Shown here: positions 31,138 through 40,818 of the stretch, in pieces | Position numbering within the stretch: position 1 is the stretch's first letter | Layout of the letters: the number at the start of each line of letters is the position of its first letter | Source of the DNA: RZZS01 sp964491785 | GTDB lineage: Bacteria; Pseudomonadota; Alphaproteobacteria; Micavibrionales; Micavibrionaceae | Direction of reading: 5' to 3' | Assembly (NCBI GenBank): GCA_964491785.1 | Contig: CAZBGS010000002.1 | Coordinates: forward strand, 186,001-250,000 | DNA: 64,000 bases | The notes under the pieces: model-generated | Seen by the model: only the letters and a program-made list of their open reading frames with translations | Database searches by the model: none | What the model was told of the DNA's origin: nothing | Translations under genes and position numbers: made by a program

Positions 31138-31497
31138 ATGCCCGTGCTTCCTGTATCTTTGGTGCCGCTGATGACGGTTGCGCTGTTACTGGCGTCGAAC
31201 GTGTTTATGACTTTCGCCTGGTACGGCCACCTAAAATTCAAGGCCGCACCGCTTTTACTGGTGATAGCCGTCAGTTGGGGGATTGCGTTCTTCGAATACT
31301 GTCTGCAGGTTCCGGCAAACCGCATCGGCCATGGCAGTTTTTCCGCCGCGCAGCTCAAGACAATTCAGGAGATTATCACTCTTGTGGTATTTTGCGGATT
31401 TTCGGTGTTCTATCTGGGCGAACCGCTGCGCTGGAATTATCTGGTCGGGTTCATGCTGATAGTTCTTGCGGGATGGTTTATTTTTCGCGAGTGGTAA
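31138..31497 (+). CDS. DMT-superfamily small membrane protein (DUF486 type)
   Basis: This 119-residue protein has four transmembrane helices. ASNVFMTFAWYGHLK, SWGIAFFEYCLQVPANRIG and FYLGEPLRWNYLVGF match DUF486, a small relative of the drug/metabolite transporters. Such proteins probably dimerise. Substrate is unknown. GGAG lies 12 bases before the ATG. Confidence 0.88.
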   Translation: MPVLPVSLVPLMTVALLLASNVFMTFAWYGHLKFKAAPLLLVIAVSWGIAFFEYCLQVPANRIGHGSFSAAQLKTIQEIITLVVFCGFSVFYLGEPLRWNYLVGFMLIVLAGWFIFREW

Positions 31498-31539
31498 TGA
31501 TGGGAAATTGTCGGCAGCAACGAGACTGACGACAATATT

Positions 31540-32856
31540 TTATCTAGAATCTCTAATATATATCTCCCGGTGCGGGTAAGGGATTTTAATGCCGTGCAGC
31601 TTGAAAGCATCCCATAACGCCAGCATGACTTCGCCGCGGATATTGGTGATTCCGTGCTCTGCATCCTGTATCCAGAAGCGCAAAGAAAATTTCAGTGAAC
31701 TATCGCCGAATTCGACCAGGTGGCATTGCGCCACGGGATCCTTGACGACCCTTTCCGGCTTGCTGGCGACTTCTTCGGCGATTTTCTTTATCAGGTGGGG
31801 ATCGCTGTCATAATGAACACCAAAATTAACCTCGGCGCGGATCAGCGTCGAGCCATGCGACCAGTTGATTACACGATTGGTAATGAATTCCTCGTTGGGG
31901 ACGAGATAGGATTTGTTATCGCGGCTGATGATTTCGGTAAAGCGGGCGCCCATGTAATGCACCAGCCCATAGGTGCCGCCTTCAAGCTCGATGACGTCTC
32001 CGGGCTTGATGGATTTGTCCATCAGGAGCAGCATGCCGCTGAAGAGGTTGGAGACGCCTTTTTGCAGACCGAAGCCGACACCAAGACCCACGGCGCCGGA
32101 GAATACCGCCAGCAGCGAAAGATCTATCCCCGCCGATGTCACGCCGATCAGCAAGGCGATGGTTACCAGCGTCACCCTGATAATTTTCGAAAGCAATACC
32201 CGCGATGAAGGTGTCAAATCCCTGGCGTTGGCCACATAACGCTCAAGGAAGCTTGAGATGAAAATCGCACCGTAAAGCAGTATGGCAAGGGCAAAAACAC
32301 CTTTTATCAGCAGCAGAGCCGAAAGGCGGAACTGACCGATATTCATTCCGAAAGCATCGAGAACAGCCACCGTCGGCTCCAGCAGTCCCAGAATGCTGAG
32401 GGCGGCGACCGTCCAGATGAAAAGCGTGAAGATATTGCTTACAAAGTTGCTGCGAATGATCTGAAGGGCAAGGCGGATGACGATCCAGGCAAGAAGCAGT
32501 TTTTCAACGGCAAAAATGATATCGGCTTTAATCTGTATCGGCTCTGATTGAAGAATCACCGTGAAAAGAATGATCAGGGCGGCGGCGCAGGAGGGCATAA
32601 TCAGCCTGCTGATGTTGTGCAGAATCGCCTTCAGCCGGAACGAAACCGGAAGGTCGCTAATTTTTCTTTTGGCGCGAGGCCTTAAATACCTGTGCGCCAA
32701 AGCGGCTGCGGTAAACGACAGGACGAGGGCGAAAATCTGGACAAGTGTCGGCAAAGTCCAGATTTCGTTCTGAAACCAGATAACGAACTGATTTTTGATT
32801 TCAATCAATAGGCCGGGCTCATAGCGGGAATTTAAAGAGCGCCTGATTTTTTGCAA
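31540..32856 (-). CDS. MscS-family mechanosensitive channel
   Basis: This 438-residue protein has five or so N-terminal transmembrane helices followed by the MscS core. The pore-lining TM3 is glycine/alanine-rich (FSGAVGLGVGFGLQKGVSNLFSG), and the beta domain reads IKPGDVIELEGGTYGLVHYMG with the VPNEEFITNRVINWS signature. The extra helices make it larger than E. coli MscS (286 residues), like YbdG/YnaI-type relatives. It opens under membrane tension to protect from osmotic downshift. The start is TTG at 32856 by default; no ATG is available and no clear ribosome binding site is seen. A terminator lies just upstream. Confidence 0.9.
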   Translation of the reverse strand: MQKIRRSLNSRYEPGLLIEIKNQFVIWFQNEIWTLPTLVQIFALVLSFTAAALAHRYLRPRAKRKISDLPVSFRLKAILHNISRLIMPSCAAALIILFTVILQSEPIQIKADIIFAVEKLLLAWIVIRLALQIIRSNFVSNIFTLFIWTVAALSILGLLEPTVAVLDAFGMNIGQFRLSALLLIKGVFALAILLYGAIFISSFLERYVANARDLTPSSRVLLSKIIRVTLVTIALLIGVTSAGIDLSLLAVFSGAVGLGVGFGLQKGVSNLFSGMLLLMDKSIKPGDVIELEGGTYGLVHYMGARFTEIISRDNKSYLVPNEEFITNRVINWSHGSTLIRAEVNFGVHYDSDPHLIKKIAEEVASKPERVVKDPVAQCHLVEFGDSSLKFSLRFWIQDAEHGITNIRGEVMLALWDAFKLHGIKIPYPHREIYIRDSR

Positions 32857-32871
32857 CTGATTAATTCAAGG

Positions 32872-32902
32872 CAAAATAAAACGGGCGCCGTTTATGCGCC
32901 CG
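32872..32902 (-). terminator. Intrinsic terminator of the cold-shock gene
   Basis: Arms CGGGCGC/GCGCCCG (32882-32902) are followed on the minus strand by TTTTATTTT. It separates the cold-shock gene from the downstream mscS-type gene. Confidence 0.85.
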
Positions 32903-32925
32903 CTTTGATTAATTAATAGCAGCTA

Positions 32926-33135
32926 TCAGATAGCTTTCAGATTAACTGCGCTGGATTTGCCGCGCTTGGGGTCGCGCTGTACTTCGTAGGACACTTTTTG
33001 TCCTTCAACGAGCGTGCGCATGCCTGCCTTTTCAACTGCAGTCTTGTGAACGAAAACGTCTTCTCCGCCTTCGTCGGGCTGAATGAAGCCATAACCTTTT
33101 TGGTCGTTAAACCATTTTACTGTTCCGTTTGCCAT
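32926..33135 (-). CDS. Cold-shock-domain protein
   Basis: This 69-residue protein is a single cold-shock domain: GTVKWFNDQKGYGFI carries RNP1 and DVFVHKTAV carries RNP2. Such proteins bind single-stranded RNA and act as RNA chaperones. A clear GGAGA site precedes the ATG. The upstream 320 bases lack a gene, which allows a long leader of the kind that controls cspA-type messages by temperature. The specific paralogue cannot be named. Confidence 0.93.
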   Translation of the reverse strand: MANGTVKWFNDQKGYGFIQPDEGGEDVFVHKTAVEKAGMRTLVEGQKVSYEVQRDPKRGKSSAVNLKAI

Positions 33136-33458
33136 GGGTCTCTCCTTTAAGCAATGATGTTAGCGGGTATGCCGTAAGCCGGACATAATCCGTTCAGGGC
33201 AGATAGCCGGTAGTGGGTAGAAAGCATTTGGCCGTTTCCCGCCAAAGCGAAATTTTTAAAGGAAGTATTCCATGTCCACTGACCTCGCTTCCGAAGCAGG
33301 ACGGACAGTAACTGTATTAAAAATATCGAATTCTTCATCTTCGGCTATCAAGTCCCAAGTCATTACTAGGTGCAGGTTTTTCCTGAAAAGTCAATATAAG
33401 TCCCGATAATTAAGAAAAGGCTTTATAATAACCAGAACAAATTTATTGCGAGGTAACA
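33136..33458. other. Long gene-free region upstream of the cold-shock gene
   Basis: No credible gene is seen in 323 bases. The region probably holds the promoter and a long structured 5' leader for the cold-shock gene on the minus strand, and the promoter of the UPF0173 gene on the plus strand. Confidence 0.5.
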
Positions 33459-34154
33459 ATGGAAATTCAATGGCTTGGACATTCGGCTTTCTGCCTTGGC
33501 GAAGCGGGCAAGAATATTCTGATAGATCCGTTTCTCAGCGGCAATCCGCAATACCCGGAAGATTCTCTCATACAGGAGCAGGAAATCAGCGCGATCGTGC
33601 TGACTCACGGGCATGGCGACCATTTGGGAGATACATTGGAGCTTGCGAAAAAAAAAGATTGCCCGGTATATGCCGTTTACGAGATCTGCTGCTGGCTGGA
33701 GAGAAACGGCCACAGTAATTGCGAGCCGATGAATATCGGCGGCAGCGTGATGATGGATGGAAAAATAAAAATTTCCCTTGTCCAGGCGCTCCACAGCGCC
33801 AGTATCGTCGAAAACGGCAGAAACGAATATATGGGCTGCGCCTGCGGGACAGTGATAAGCGCAGCTTCATGCGTGGTTTATCATGCGGGGGATACAGGTA
33901 TCTTTTCTGATATGAGCCTTATTCAAAAGATCCACAGGCCCGATGTCGGACTGATTCCCATCGGAGATCGTTTTACCATGGGCCCCGAGACAGCAGCGCT
34001 TGCCTGCAACGAATTCCTTGATTTAAAGGTTATTGTTCCGATGCATTACGGGACATTCCCTCTGCTTACCGGCAAACCCGAAGTTTTCGCCGGCATGGTG
34101 AAAAAAGGCGAGGTGCGCATTCTTGAGCCGGGGCAAACGATGCTATACCCGTAA
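33459..34154 (+). CDS. UPF0173 metal-dependent hydrolase
   Basis: This 231-residue enzyme is a metallo-beta-lactamase-fold hydrolase of the UPF0173/UlaG-like group. The metal-binding motif is THGHGDHLGD, followed by HSAS, a YHAGDTGIF segment and a final VPMHYGTFPLL. The opening MEIQWLGHSAFCL is characteristic. Reactions of this group are mostly unknown, with some acting on phosphodiesters or lactones. GAGGTAAC precedes the ATG. Confidence 0.92.
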   Translation: MEIQWLGHSAFCLGEAGKNILIDPFLSGNPQYPEDSLIQEQEISAIVLTHGHGDHLGDTLELAKKKDCPVYAVYEICCWLERNGHSNCEPMNIGGSVMMDGKIKISLVQALHSASIVENGRNEYMGCACGTVISAASCVVYHAGDTGIFSDMSLIQKIHRPDVGLIPIGDRFTMGPETAALACNEFLDLKVIVPMHYGTFPLLTGKPEVFAGMVKKGEVRILEPGQTMLYP

Positions 34155-34179
34155 CCCGTGTCAGGCACGGGGTTACGGG
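34148..34179. repeat. Hairpin at the end of the UPF0173 gene
   Basis: CCCGTAACCCGTG and CACGGGGTTACGGG form a long stem with one bulged G. It overlaps the stop codon and lies between convergent genes. No T-run follows. Confidence 0.6.
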
Positions 34180-34190
34180 AATATCGGAGC

Positions 34191-34394
34191 CTAGGCCATA
34201 GAGGTTTTTGATCTTTCAATACCGATACGACCGGCGATGTATCCGAGCAGGAAGAAAACGAATGACAGAACGATATACCCCTTATGCAGGTAGAAAGTGG
34301 CTACCAGCCCAAGGAAGGTAATCGAAAAACAGACTACCGCCAGAAAAAGAAAAGAAGGGGCGATAAAAAGAGGGTCAAAGTCCTTGGCTTTCAT
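34191..34394 (-). CDS. Small two-helix membrane protein
   Basis: This 67-residue protein has two hydrophobic helices (FLFLAVVCFSITFLGLVATFY and IVLSFVFFLLGYIAG) and charged ends. CAGGAG precedes the ATG at 34394. No family is recognised. Confidence 0.65.
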   Translation of the reverse strand: MKAKDFDPLFIAPSFLFLAVVCFSITFLGLVATFYLHKGYIVLSFVFFLLGYIAGRIGIERSKTSMA

Positions 34395-34500
34395 AACAGT
34401 CTCCTGAGAATTATATTTGGATTCGTTTACGGTTAATCATGATGACATTAATCCTGCGGCGTTCAAAGAGGTTTCCTTTTGCGTCAGGCAGATACCCATA

Positions 34501-36414
34501 TCAACCCGCGATCCCTCTTTCCAGAAAGGCCGACATTCTGCGGCTGAATGCCGACGGATCTGGCAATGGCTCGCCCTGAATTATCCGCGCCTGATCGAGA
34601 AGCAGGTGCGCGGCGTCCTTCAGGTCTTCCCCATCTTTAAGACCGGCCAGTTTTAGTATGAGCGGATGCTTGCCGTTTATTTCAAGGATGCGTTTGCTTT
34701 TGGCTTCATATTTCTGATGAATTTTCAGAACCCTTTCCAGATTAAGGTCGGCTTCATTTTCGGCGGCGATCAGGCACACAGGGGAGCCGGAAAGTCTGGC
34801 GGAAAGACGTACATCGCCGACATCGTCCTTGAGAATTCCGGCAAGCCGGGTTACCAGAGCCGCGATTTCGGCAACCGACTCCCTGTTTTCATCTTCAGAC
34901 GTCGATTCGTCCGCCGATGATTCTCTTTTGAACTTGCCGAGGTCTATACTTCCTTTGGTGATAGAGCGGAACGGCTTGCCCTGATAGTCGGGGACTGCCT
35001 GAAGCCAGAAGTCGTCAATCGTATCCGTCATAAACAGCACTTCAAGGCCTCTGTCCCTGAAACCTTCGGTTTGCGGACTGTTCCTTAGCGAATCGAGATT
35101 TTCACCGCTCATGTAATAGATGGCGTCCTGGCCTTCCTTCATTCGGGACAGGTAATCATCAAGACTTGTCAGCCCTTCGGTTGCGGTGGAATAAAATCGG
35201 GTTACCTTGAAAATGTCAGGGCGCAACTCGTAAGCGTCGTACAGTCCTTCCTTCAGCGCCGCACCGAACTGGTGCCAGAAAGTTTCGAAAGCCGGCTTGT
35301 CCTCGCGGGATAGAGTTTCCAATTCGGTAAGAATTTTCTTTGCCACCGCCTTGCGGATGCGGGATATGACAGGGTTGAACTGAAGGTTTTCCCGCGAGAT
35401 ATTCAGCGGCAGATCCTCGCTATCGATCACTCCGCGAAGGAAGCGCAGCCAGGGATAAATCAGGCTTTCGCACTGGTCTGTGATGAAAACCCGGCGAACG
35501 TAAAGCTTGACCGCATTCTTGCGCGAGGGGTCGTACAGATCCCATGGGCGCATGGTAGGGATGTACAGAAGCGCGGAGAATTCCAGCAGCCCTTCCGCCC
35601 TCCAGTGCGCGGTCAGTAGCGGCTCGTCAATTGCGTAGCTTATATGATGATAAAACTCATTGTATTGTTCGGTTGTAACCTCGTTTTTCCGGCGCATCCA
35701 GATTGCAGTAACGGTGTTTACAGGCTGCTCCTCCCCGTCTTCCTTTTTCTCGCCTAGATATATGGGGAAAGCGATGTGGTCGGAGTAGCGCTGGATAACC
35801 AGTTTTATCTTTTCGTCGATAAGAAAATCGCTGGCTCCGGCCTTGATGTGCAAAACAATGGCGGTACCGGACGTACCTCCGAGTTTTGCCGCCTCGGATT
35901 CGTTTGCCTGACGTATGGAGTAACCTGTGCGTCCGTCGGACTCCCAGTGCCAGACCGTATCTTCTCCTGCCCTGCGGCTGATGACCGTTGCCTTGTCGGC
36001 GACCATGAAGCATGAATAAAATCCTACGCCGAACTGGCCGATCAGTTTTAGCGGGTCGGCCTGTTCCGAGGATTTTTTGGCCTGATCCATAACAGCGGCA
36101 GTGCCCGATCTGGCGATTGTGCCCAGGTTTTCGATCAATTCCTCGCGGTTCATGCCGATGCCGTTATCAATAACCGACAGCATCCTTTCCTTGGCATCCT
36201 TGTAAACCCTGATGTGGAGTTCCGGGTTTCCCTTGGCCACTTCGGGTCTGGTAATGGATTCGTAGCGGAGACGGTCGCAGGCGTCGGACGAATTGGAGAT
36301 CAATTCACGCAGGAAAACGTCGTTATGAGAATAGAGCGCGTTGGCGACGATATCCAGCAGCCGGGAGACGTCGGCGCTGAAATTCAGGTTTTCATTTCGT
36401 GGTTCTTTTTTCAT
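34501..36414 (-). CDS. htpG: Chaperone HtpG (Hsp90)
   Basis: HtpG is the bacterial Hsp90, an ATP-driven cytosolic chaperone. The N-terminal ATPase shows ELISNSSDACDRLRYES with the catalytic Glu, DNGIGM, and GQFGVGFYS. The middle domain carries the SRENLQ loop with the Arg that completes the ATP site. A C-terminal dimer domain ends the protein. At 637 residues it is full length. It is often part of the heat-shock regulon, which is relevant to the CIRCE site elsewhere in this window, but no CIRCE is seen in front of htpG itself. Confidence 0.97.
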   Translation of the reverse strand: MKKEPRNENLNFSADVSRLLDIVANALYSHNDVFLRELISNSSDACDRLRYESITRPEVAKGNPELHIRVYKDAKERMLSVIDNGIGMNREELIENLGTIARSGTAAVMDQAKKSSEQADPLKLIGQFGVGFYSCFMVADKATVISRRAGEDTVWHWESDGRTGYSIRQANESEAAKLGGTSGTAIVLHIKAGASDFLIDEKIKLVIQRYSDHIAFPIYLGEKKEDGEEQPVNTVTAIWMRRKNEVTTEQYNEFYHHISYAIDEPLLTAHWRAEGLLEFSALLYIPTMRPWDLYDPSRKNAVKLYVRRVFITDQCESLIYPWLRFLRGVIDSEDLPLNISRENLQFNPVISRIRKAVAKKILTELETLSREDKPAFETFWHQFGAALKEGLYDAYELRPDIFKVTRFYSTATEGLTSLDDYLSRMKEGQDAIYYMSGENLDSLRNSPQTEGFRDRGLEVLFMTDTIDDFWLQAVPDYQGKPFRSITKGSIDLGKFKRESSADESTSEDENRESVAEIAALVTRLAGILKDDVGDVRLSARLSGSPVCLIAAENEADLNLERVLKIHQKYEAKSKRILEINGKHPLILKLAGLKDGEDLKDAAHLLLDQARIIQGEPLPDPSAFSRRMSAFLERGIAG

Positions 36415-36565
36415 AGGTAGAAGTTGATCAAACCTTGTTCATTTTTCAAGAGAGGATATGCGTATAGGCGGAGTTTTTATAAGAATTTAATTTGACATGA
36501 AGGCCGTCCGCAGCATAGTTATTCAATGCCTCATTCCTTGATTAATTCAGAAAGGTAAACCAGAT

Positions 36566-37036
36566 ATGAGACGAATTATTCTCATGTGTTCAGCAATAAT
36601 AGCTCTCGCACTTGCGGGATGCTACGAGACTACAGGAACCAAGCAAACCATTGGAACAGGCGCCGGCGCCGTGCTGGGCGGCCTCGCAGGTTCGCAGGTC
36701 GGTAGCGGCTCGGGCCGTCTCTGGGCTACAGGCGCAGGCGTTCTCGCAGGCGCGCTGCTGGGCAGCGAAGTTGGCAAGTCGCTTGACCGTTCGGATCTTA
36801 TGTATGCCGAAAGAGCAAACACCAGAGCTTACAACGCCCCGATCGGCGAAACCATTTCATGGAACAACCCGGAAACCGGCAACCGCGGAACGATAACTCC
36901 AATTCGTGACGGCACAAGCCGTACCGGTCGCTATTGCCGCGAGTACCAGCAGGAAGTTTTTGTCGGCGGCCGCAGAGAGTCCGCTTACGGAACGGCCTGC
37001 CAGCAACCTGACGGATCTTGGGAAATCGTGAAGTAA
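36566..37036 (+). CDS. 17 kDa-type glycine-zipper lipoprotein
   Basis: This 156-residue protein has a signal peptide with lipobox (ALALAGC). A glycine-zipper 2TM domain follows (GTGAGAVLGGLAGSQVGSGSG, AGVLAGALLGSEVG), then a C-terminal domain with paired cysteines (YCREYQQ, TACQQPDGSW). It is the architecture of the rickettsial 17 kDa surface antigen, an outer-membrane lipoprotein. It is followed at once by a strong terminator, so it is monocistronic. Confidence 0.9.
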   Translation: MRRIILMCSAIIALALAGCYETTGTKQTIGTGAGAVLGGLAGSQVGSGSGRLWATGAGVLAGALLGSEVGKSLDRSDLMYAERANTRAYNAPIGETISWNNPETGNRGTITPIRDGTSRTGRYCREYQQEVFVGGRRESAYGTACQQPDGSWEIVK

Positions 37037-37056
37037 TTTTTTAATTATACGAGACA

Positions 37057-37088
37057 AAGCCCCCGGATGAAATATCGGGGGCTTTTTT
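37057..37088 (+). terminator. Intrinsic terminator of the glycine-zipper lipoprotein gene
   Basis: AAGCCCCCG/CGGGGGCTT with a ten-base loop, followed by TTTTTT. It ends five bases before the stop of the convergent gene at 37093. Confidence 0.9.
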
Positions 37089-37092
37089 ACGA

Positions 37093-38661
37093 CTAATCCT
37101 CGTCGTTTCCTGTTCCGCTGTAGCGGTCACCCTGTTGCTGGTTCATTACCCTTTGCCTTATCAGATGCTGCCTTGCGCCGCCGCCCAGTGTAGGAGGCGA
37201 TGCAGCAGGCATGCCATGCATCAGCGATGGCGCGGAGGGTGCTTCCCTGCCGAAGGAACTGGCGGGGGCCGCGGGCGTCATTTCGTGAATAGCCTCGAGT
37301 CTGGCAACAAAGGCAGGATCATTCATTGTAATTTCAAGCGATTCCAGAAACGGGGCGAATTCGGGGGAAAGCTTGCATATTTCCATTATATCGGTGAAAG
37401 TTACCGCAAAGCCGTTGCGTCGTTGCTCGATAATTTTATCGCCCAGACGACGCACGGTGTCCCAGGGAGCCTTGTTTCTTGCCCCCTCAAACTCAAGGCG
37501 CGCAGCCTGACCCGGAGGTCGCCCACTGGCCAGGGCATTTTCAAAGGCGCTTGCAGCCGCGTGAAGGGCGGATGCGCACCAGCCTATTATACGTCCTTCG
37601 GTAAGAAATCTGTTTTGTTCATTGGCTACCATGGTTATCGGGCTGCTGCTGTTCTCGACCATGCCCTGGGCAATCACTCCTTCGAAAACTTCGGCAACAG
37701 TATCCTTATGAAGCTTCGCGTTGAGATCGGAATCGGCGAAAGCGTTATATGAACACGCCAGTTCAGCACTGGTACTCGGCGCTATATTGATTATTTCCGA
37801 AACCAGCAGGCCGGTCGCCCTGACATAAGGATCTTCACTGGTATTTATGGCGGCGCCAAGAATTTCCTCTCTGGTATGCCCCCTCCAGGCCATATCCTGC
37901 GCCGGGCCGCTGAATGCCCACCACTGACGAATCGAAGTTTCGTCGAAAGTCATTCCGACATCCGCGGCTATCTGCATCGCCAGTCTGACCATGCGGTTTT
38001 TCGGAACCGAGGTCTTGGAAATTTCCCTGAAGGCAAATTCGGCTGCCTCCATGGCGATGACATATGGATAGTCCTCCGCCCTCTGGCCTGCATTCGGGGT
38101 GAGCGATGCTAAGGCCCGCTTTTCAGCGAGTTCCGAAATTGCCGTTTTATTACCCTGAAGGGCCATCATCACAGCGGAAAAGACGTCCGCCCGCAAATTG
38201 GCCTTTGCCTGGTTCATCGGGCTGCGCCTCGGAATCATGGGGCCGTTGCGAAATTTGACTTTATATTCCGGCTGCTCGCGGATTTCGGCAAGATCGGTTG
38301 CGTGCCAGGCGAGATGATACAGATGGGCTTTGGCTTCCCTTGCGTCTTCGTACTGGTCGGCGTTAAGCGTTATTACTCCAAGCAGGTGGCTTCTTGACGA
38401 GAGGCCGAGATAAACTTTTTCCATCGAAGCGGCTACGCCCAGTAAAGCCGAATCCTCGTTTTCCATTTTCCGTTTCAGGATATTTATGGCATAAGCTCCC
38501 GCCGGATGCGACAGGAGGCCATGCTCCTCCATAACAATGGCATCTTCGCGCTGGCCGCTGTGATGAATTACGCAGAATAGCTTTAGCTGCCGGTAGTAAT
38601 CATTGATCTGCCGATTGACCACATGACAAATGCGAGCAAGCAAATCAATTTGCATTCCCAT
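37093..38661 (-). CDS. Large helical protein of unknown function
   Basis: I do not recognise this 522-residue soluble protein. It is rich in helices throughout, with no signal peptide or membrane helix. The last 80 residues are Pro/Ala/Ser-rich and probably disordered (MTPAAPASSFGREAPSAP, then ARQHLIRQRVMNQQQGDRYS). Segments such as MIPRRSPMNQAKANLRADVF and AACEFA-like helices do not match any named domain I know. It is monocistronic, with about 180 bases to divergent fabI. Confidence 0.65.
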   Translation of the reverse strand: MGMQIDLLARICHVVNRQINDYYRQLKLFCVIHHSGQREDAIVMEEHGLLSHPAGAYAINILKRKMENEDSALLGVAASMEKVYLGLSSRSHLLGVITLNADQYEDAREAKAHLYHLAWHATDLAEIREQPEYKVKFRNGPMIPRRSPMNQAKANLRADVFSAVMMALQGNKTAISELAEKRALASLTPNAGQRAEDYPYVIAMEAAEFAFREISKTSVPKNRMVRLAMQIAADVGMTFDETSIRQWWAFSGPAQDMAWRGHTREEILGAAINTSEDPYVRATGLLVSEIINIAPSTSAELACSYNAFADSDLNAKLHKDTVAEVFEGVIAQGMVENSSSPITMVANEQNRFLTEGRIIGWCASALHAAASAFENALASGRPPGQAARLEFEGARNKAPWDTVRRLGDKIIEQRRNGFAVTFTDIMEICKLSPEFAPFLESLEITMNDPAFVARLEAIHEMTPAAPASSFGREAPSAPSLMHGMPAASPPTLGGGARQHLIRQRVMNQQQGDRYSGTGNDED

Positions 38662-38843
38662 ATCAAAAATCCCTTGTGTCAGACCAGCTTTCGCGAATAG
38701 ACAATCTGAATAATATCATGTTACCGGTTAACGGATAATCAAATATCACGCAAATGCCGAATTGATACAGGCTGGACGTATCGCGCGAAATGTGTAGGAT
38801 GCTCTGGCAGGATTTTTTTTACTTGTTGGATTCAGGATAAATA

Positions 38844-39686
38844 ATGGCTGAAACGCAGCAGATAATGGCCGGAAAACGCGGCCTGATCATGGGGCTGGCG
38901 AATGATCGCTCTATAGCCTGGGGAATTTCATCGGTTCTGGCAGCTAATGGTGCGGAACTCGCCTTTACCTATCAGGGTACAGCGCTTGAGAAGCGGGTAA
39001 GGCCTCTGGCCGAGAGTCTTGGCTCGAAAATCGTACTTCCATGCGACGTCAGCGACGAAGCCACTATCGACAGTACTTTCGAAGAACTTTCGCGGCAATG
39101 GGGAAAGCTTGATTTTCTGGTTCACGCCATAGCTTTTTCCGACAAGAACGAGCTTGACGGCGAATACCTTGCGACCACCAGGGCGAACTTCCTCAAGACC
39201 ATGGATATATCGGTCTATTCCTTTACCGCAGTTGCGCAAAAGGCTGCGCCAATGATGAATCCCGGCGGCAGCATGCTGACGATGACCTATTACGGCGCGG
39301 AACGGGTAATGCCGCATTATAATGTCATGGGCGTTGCGAAAGCGGCCCTGGAGGCGTCGGTGCGTTATCTTGCCACCGATCTCGGCAAGCGCGATGTCCG
39401 GGTGAACGCGATTTCCGCAGGCCCGATTCGGACGCTGGCGGCTAGCGGTATCGGAGATTTCCGTTACATTTTGAAGTGGAACGAGCTTAACTCGCCGCTG
39501 AAGCGGAATGTGACGATCGAGGAAGTCGGCAAGGCGAGCCTCTTTCTGCTCAGTGATCTGGGCAGCGGAGTGACCGGCGAGAATATGCATGTGGATGCGG
39601 GTTACCATACTATCGGAATGGTTTCCGTGGATTCGGCCGCCGAGACAGCGGAGCTATTACAGTCGATATCACCTAAAATAGAATGA
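38844..39686 (+). CDS. fabI: Enoyl-[acyl-carrier-protein] reductase (NADH)
   Basis: FabI reduces trans-2-enoyl-ACP in the last step of each fatty-acid elongation cycle. It has the NAD-binding GLANDRSIAWGIS, the Y-x6-K active-site pattern in YYGAERVMPHYNVMGVAK, and AGPIRTLAASGI, which forms the substrate-binding loop. At 280 residues it is the normal length. It precedes aroC by 15 bases, and aroC precedes sppA by 28, suggesting a fabI-aroC-sppA transcript. Confidence 0.97.
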   Translation: MAETQQIMAGKRGLIMGLANDRSIAWGISSVLAANGAELAFTYQGTALEKRVRPLAESLGSKIVLPCDVSDEATIDSTFEELSRQWGKLDFLVHAIAFSDKNELDGEYLATTRANFLKTMDISVYSFTAVAQKAAPMMNPGGSMLTMTYYGAERVMPHYNVMGVAKAALEASVRYLATDLGKRDVRVNAISAGPIRTLAASGIGDFRYILKWNELNSPLKRNVTIEEVGKASLFLLSDLGSGVTGENMHVDAGYHTIGMVSVDSAAETAELLQSISPKIE

Positions 39687-39701
39687 CGGGCCGGGGGCCA
39701 G

Positions 39702-40790
39702 ATGACCGGCAACAGATTTGGAACACTCTTTCAATACCAGACTTTCGGCGAAAGTCACGGCGAGGTCATCGGCTGCATAGTAGATGGCGTACCTCCCCGC
39801 ATAGCCCTGAGCGAAGCCGACATCCAGCACTATCTAGACAGACGCAAACCCGGAAGCTCGCGTTTCACTACACAGCGGCGCGAAGCGGATAAGGTGCGAA
39901 TTCTTTCCGGAGTCTTCGAGGGACTTACCACCGGAACGCCGATTGGATTGATGATTGATAATACTGATGTAAAATCAAAAGATTACATTGAGATCAAAGA
40001 TAAATACCGGCCCGGGCACGCGGATATCACTTATCAGGAGAAATACGGGATAAGAGATTATCGCGGCGGCGGCAGATCCTCGGCCAGAGAAACCGCAATG
40101 AGAGTTGCGGCGGGAGCGATCGCCCGGAAGATCCTTGATGCCGCTACGAGCGACAATGTGAGAATCCGGGGCGCGGTAGTGCAGATCGGCCCGCATGCCA
40201 TTGAGAGAGAGAGATGGGACTGGGGGAATGTCGACGCGAACCCGTTTTTCTGCCCGGATGCGCAAACCGCCCTGAAATGGGAAGAATTTCTCGACGAAAC
40301 CAGAAAGCGGGGTTCCAGTACCGGCGCTATCGTCGAGGTGCATGCCGATGGCGTGCCTCCGGGGCTTGGCGCGCCGGTATATGACAAGCTGGACGCCGAT
40401 ATCGCCAAGGCGCTTATGTCCATCAACGCCGCCAAAGGCGTCGAGATCGGCGACGGTTTCTTATCCTCAAGCCTTTACGGCGAGGAAAACGCCGACGAGC
40501 TCCGCTATGATAACTCCGCAGGGCGGCCTGCTTTTCTTTCCAATCATGCCGGCGGCATTCTGGGCGGGATTTCAACCGGGCAGACAATTGTCGCAAGGGT
40601 GGCCTTCAAGCCGACAAGCTCTATTATTAAACCGCAACGCTCGATCGACATGAACGGGAACGAGGTCGAGGTGATTACCAAAGGGCGCCATGATCCTTGC
40701 GTTGGAATTCGCGGCGTGCCGGTAGCAGAAGCAATGATGGCCTGCGTTCTTGCCGACCACTGGCTTCGGCATAAGGCTCAGTGCCTTTAA
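39702..40790 (+). CDS. aroC: Chorismate synthase
   Basis: AroC makes chorismate from EPSP with reduced FMN, the last step of the shikimate pathway. Signatures are GTLFQYQTFGESHGEVIGC (first), RGGGRSSARETAMRVAAGA (second) and the third near RPAFLSNHAGGILGGISTG. Length (362 residues) is normal. It is probably cotranscribed with fabI. Confidence 0.97.
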   Translation: MTGNRFGTLFQYQTFGESHGEVIGCIVDGVPPRIALSEADIQHYLDRRKPGSSRFTTQRREADKVRILSGVFEGLTTGTPIGLMIDNTDVKSKDYIEIKDKYRPGHADITYQEKYGIRDYRGGGRSSARETAMRVAAGAIARKILDAATSDNVRIRGAVVQIGPHAIERERWDWGNVDANPFFCPDAQTALKWEEFLDETRKRGSSTGAIVEVHADGVPPGLGAPVYDKLDADIAKALMSINAAKGVEIGDGFLSSSLYGEENADELRYDNSAGRPAFLSNHAGGILGGISTGQTIVARVAFKPTSSIIKPQRSIDMNGNEVEVITKGRHDPCVGIRGVPVAEAMMACVLADHWLRHKAQCL

Positions 40791-40818
40791 GAAGCGGGTT
40801 ATTACGAAAGAAAGAAGT

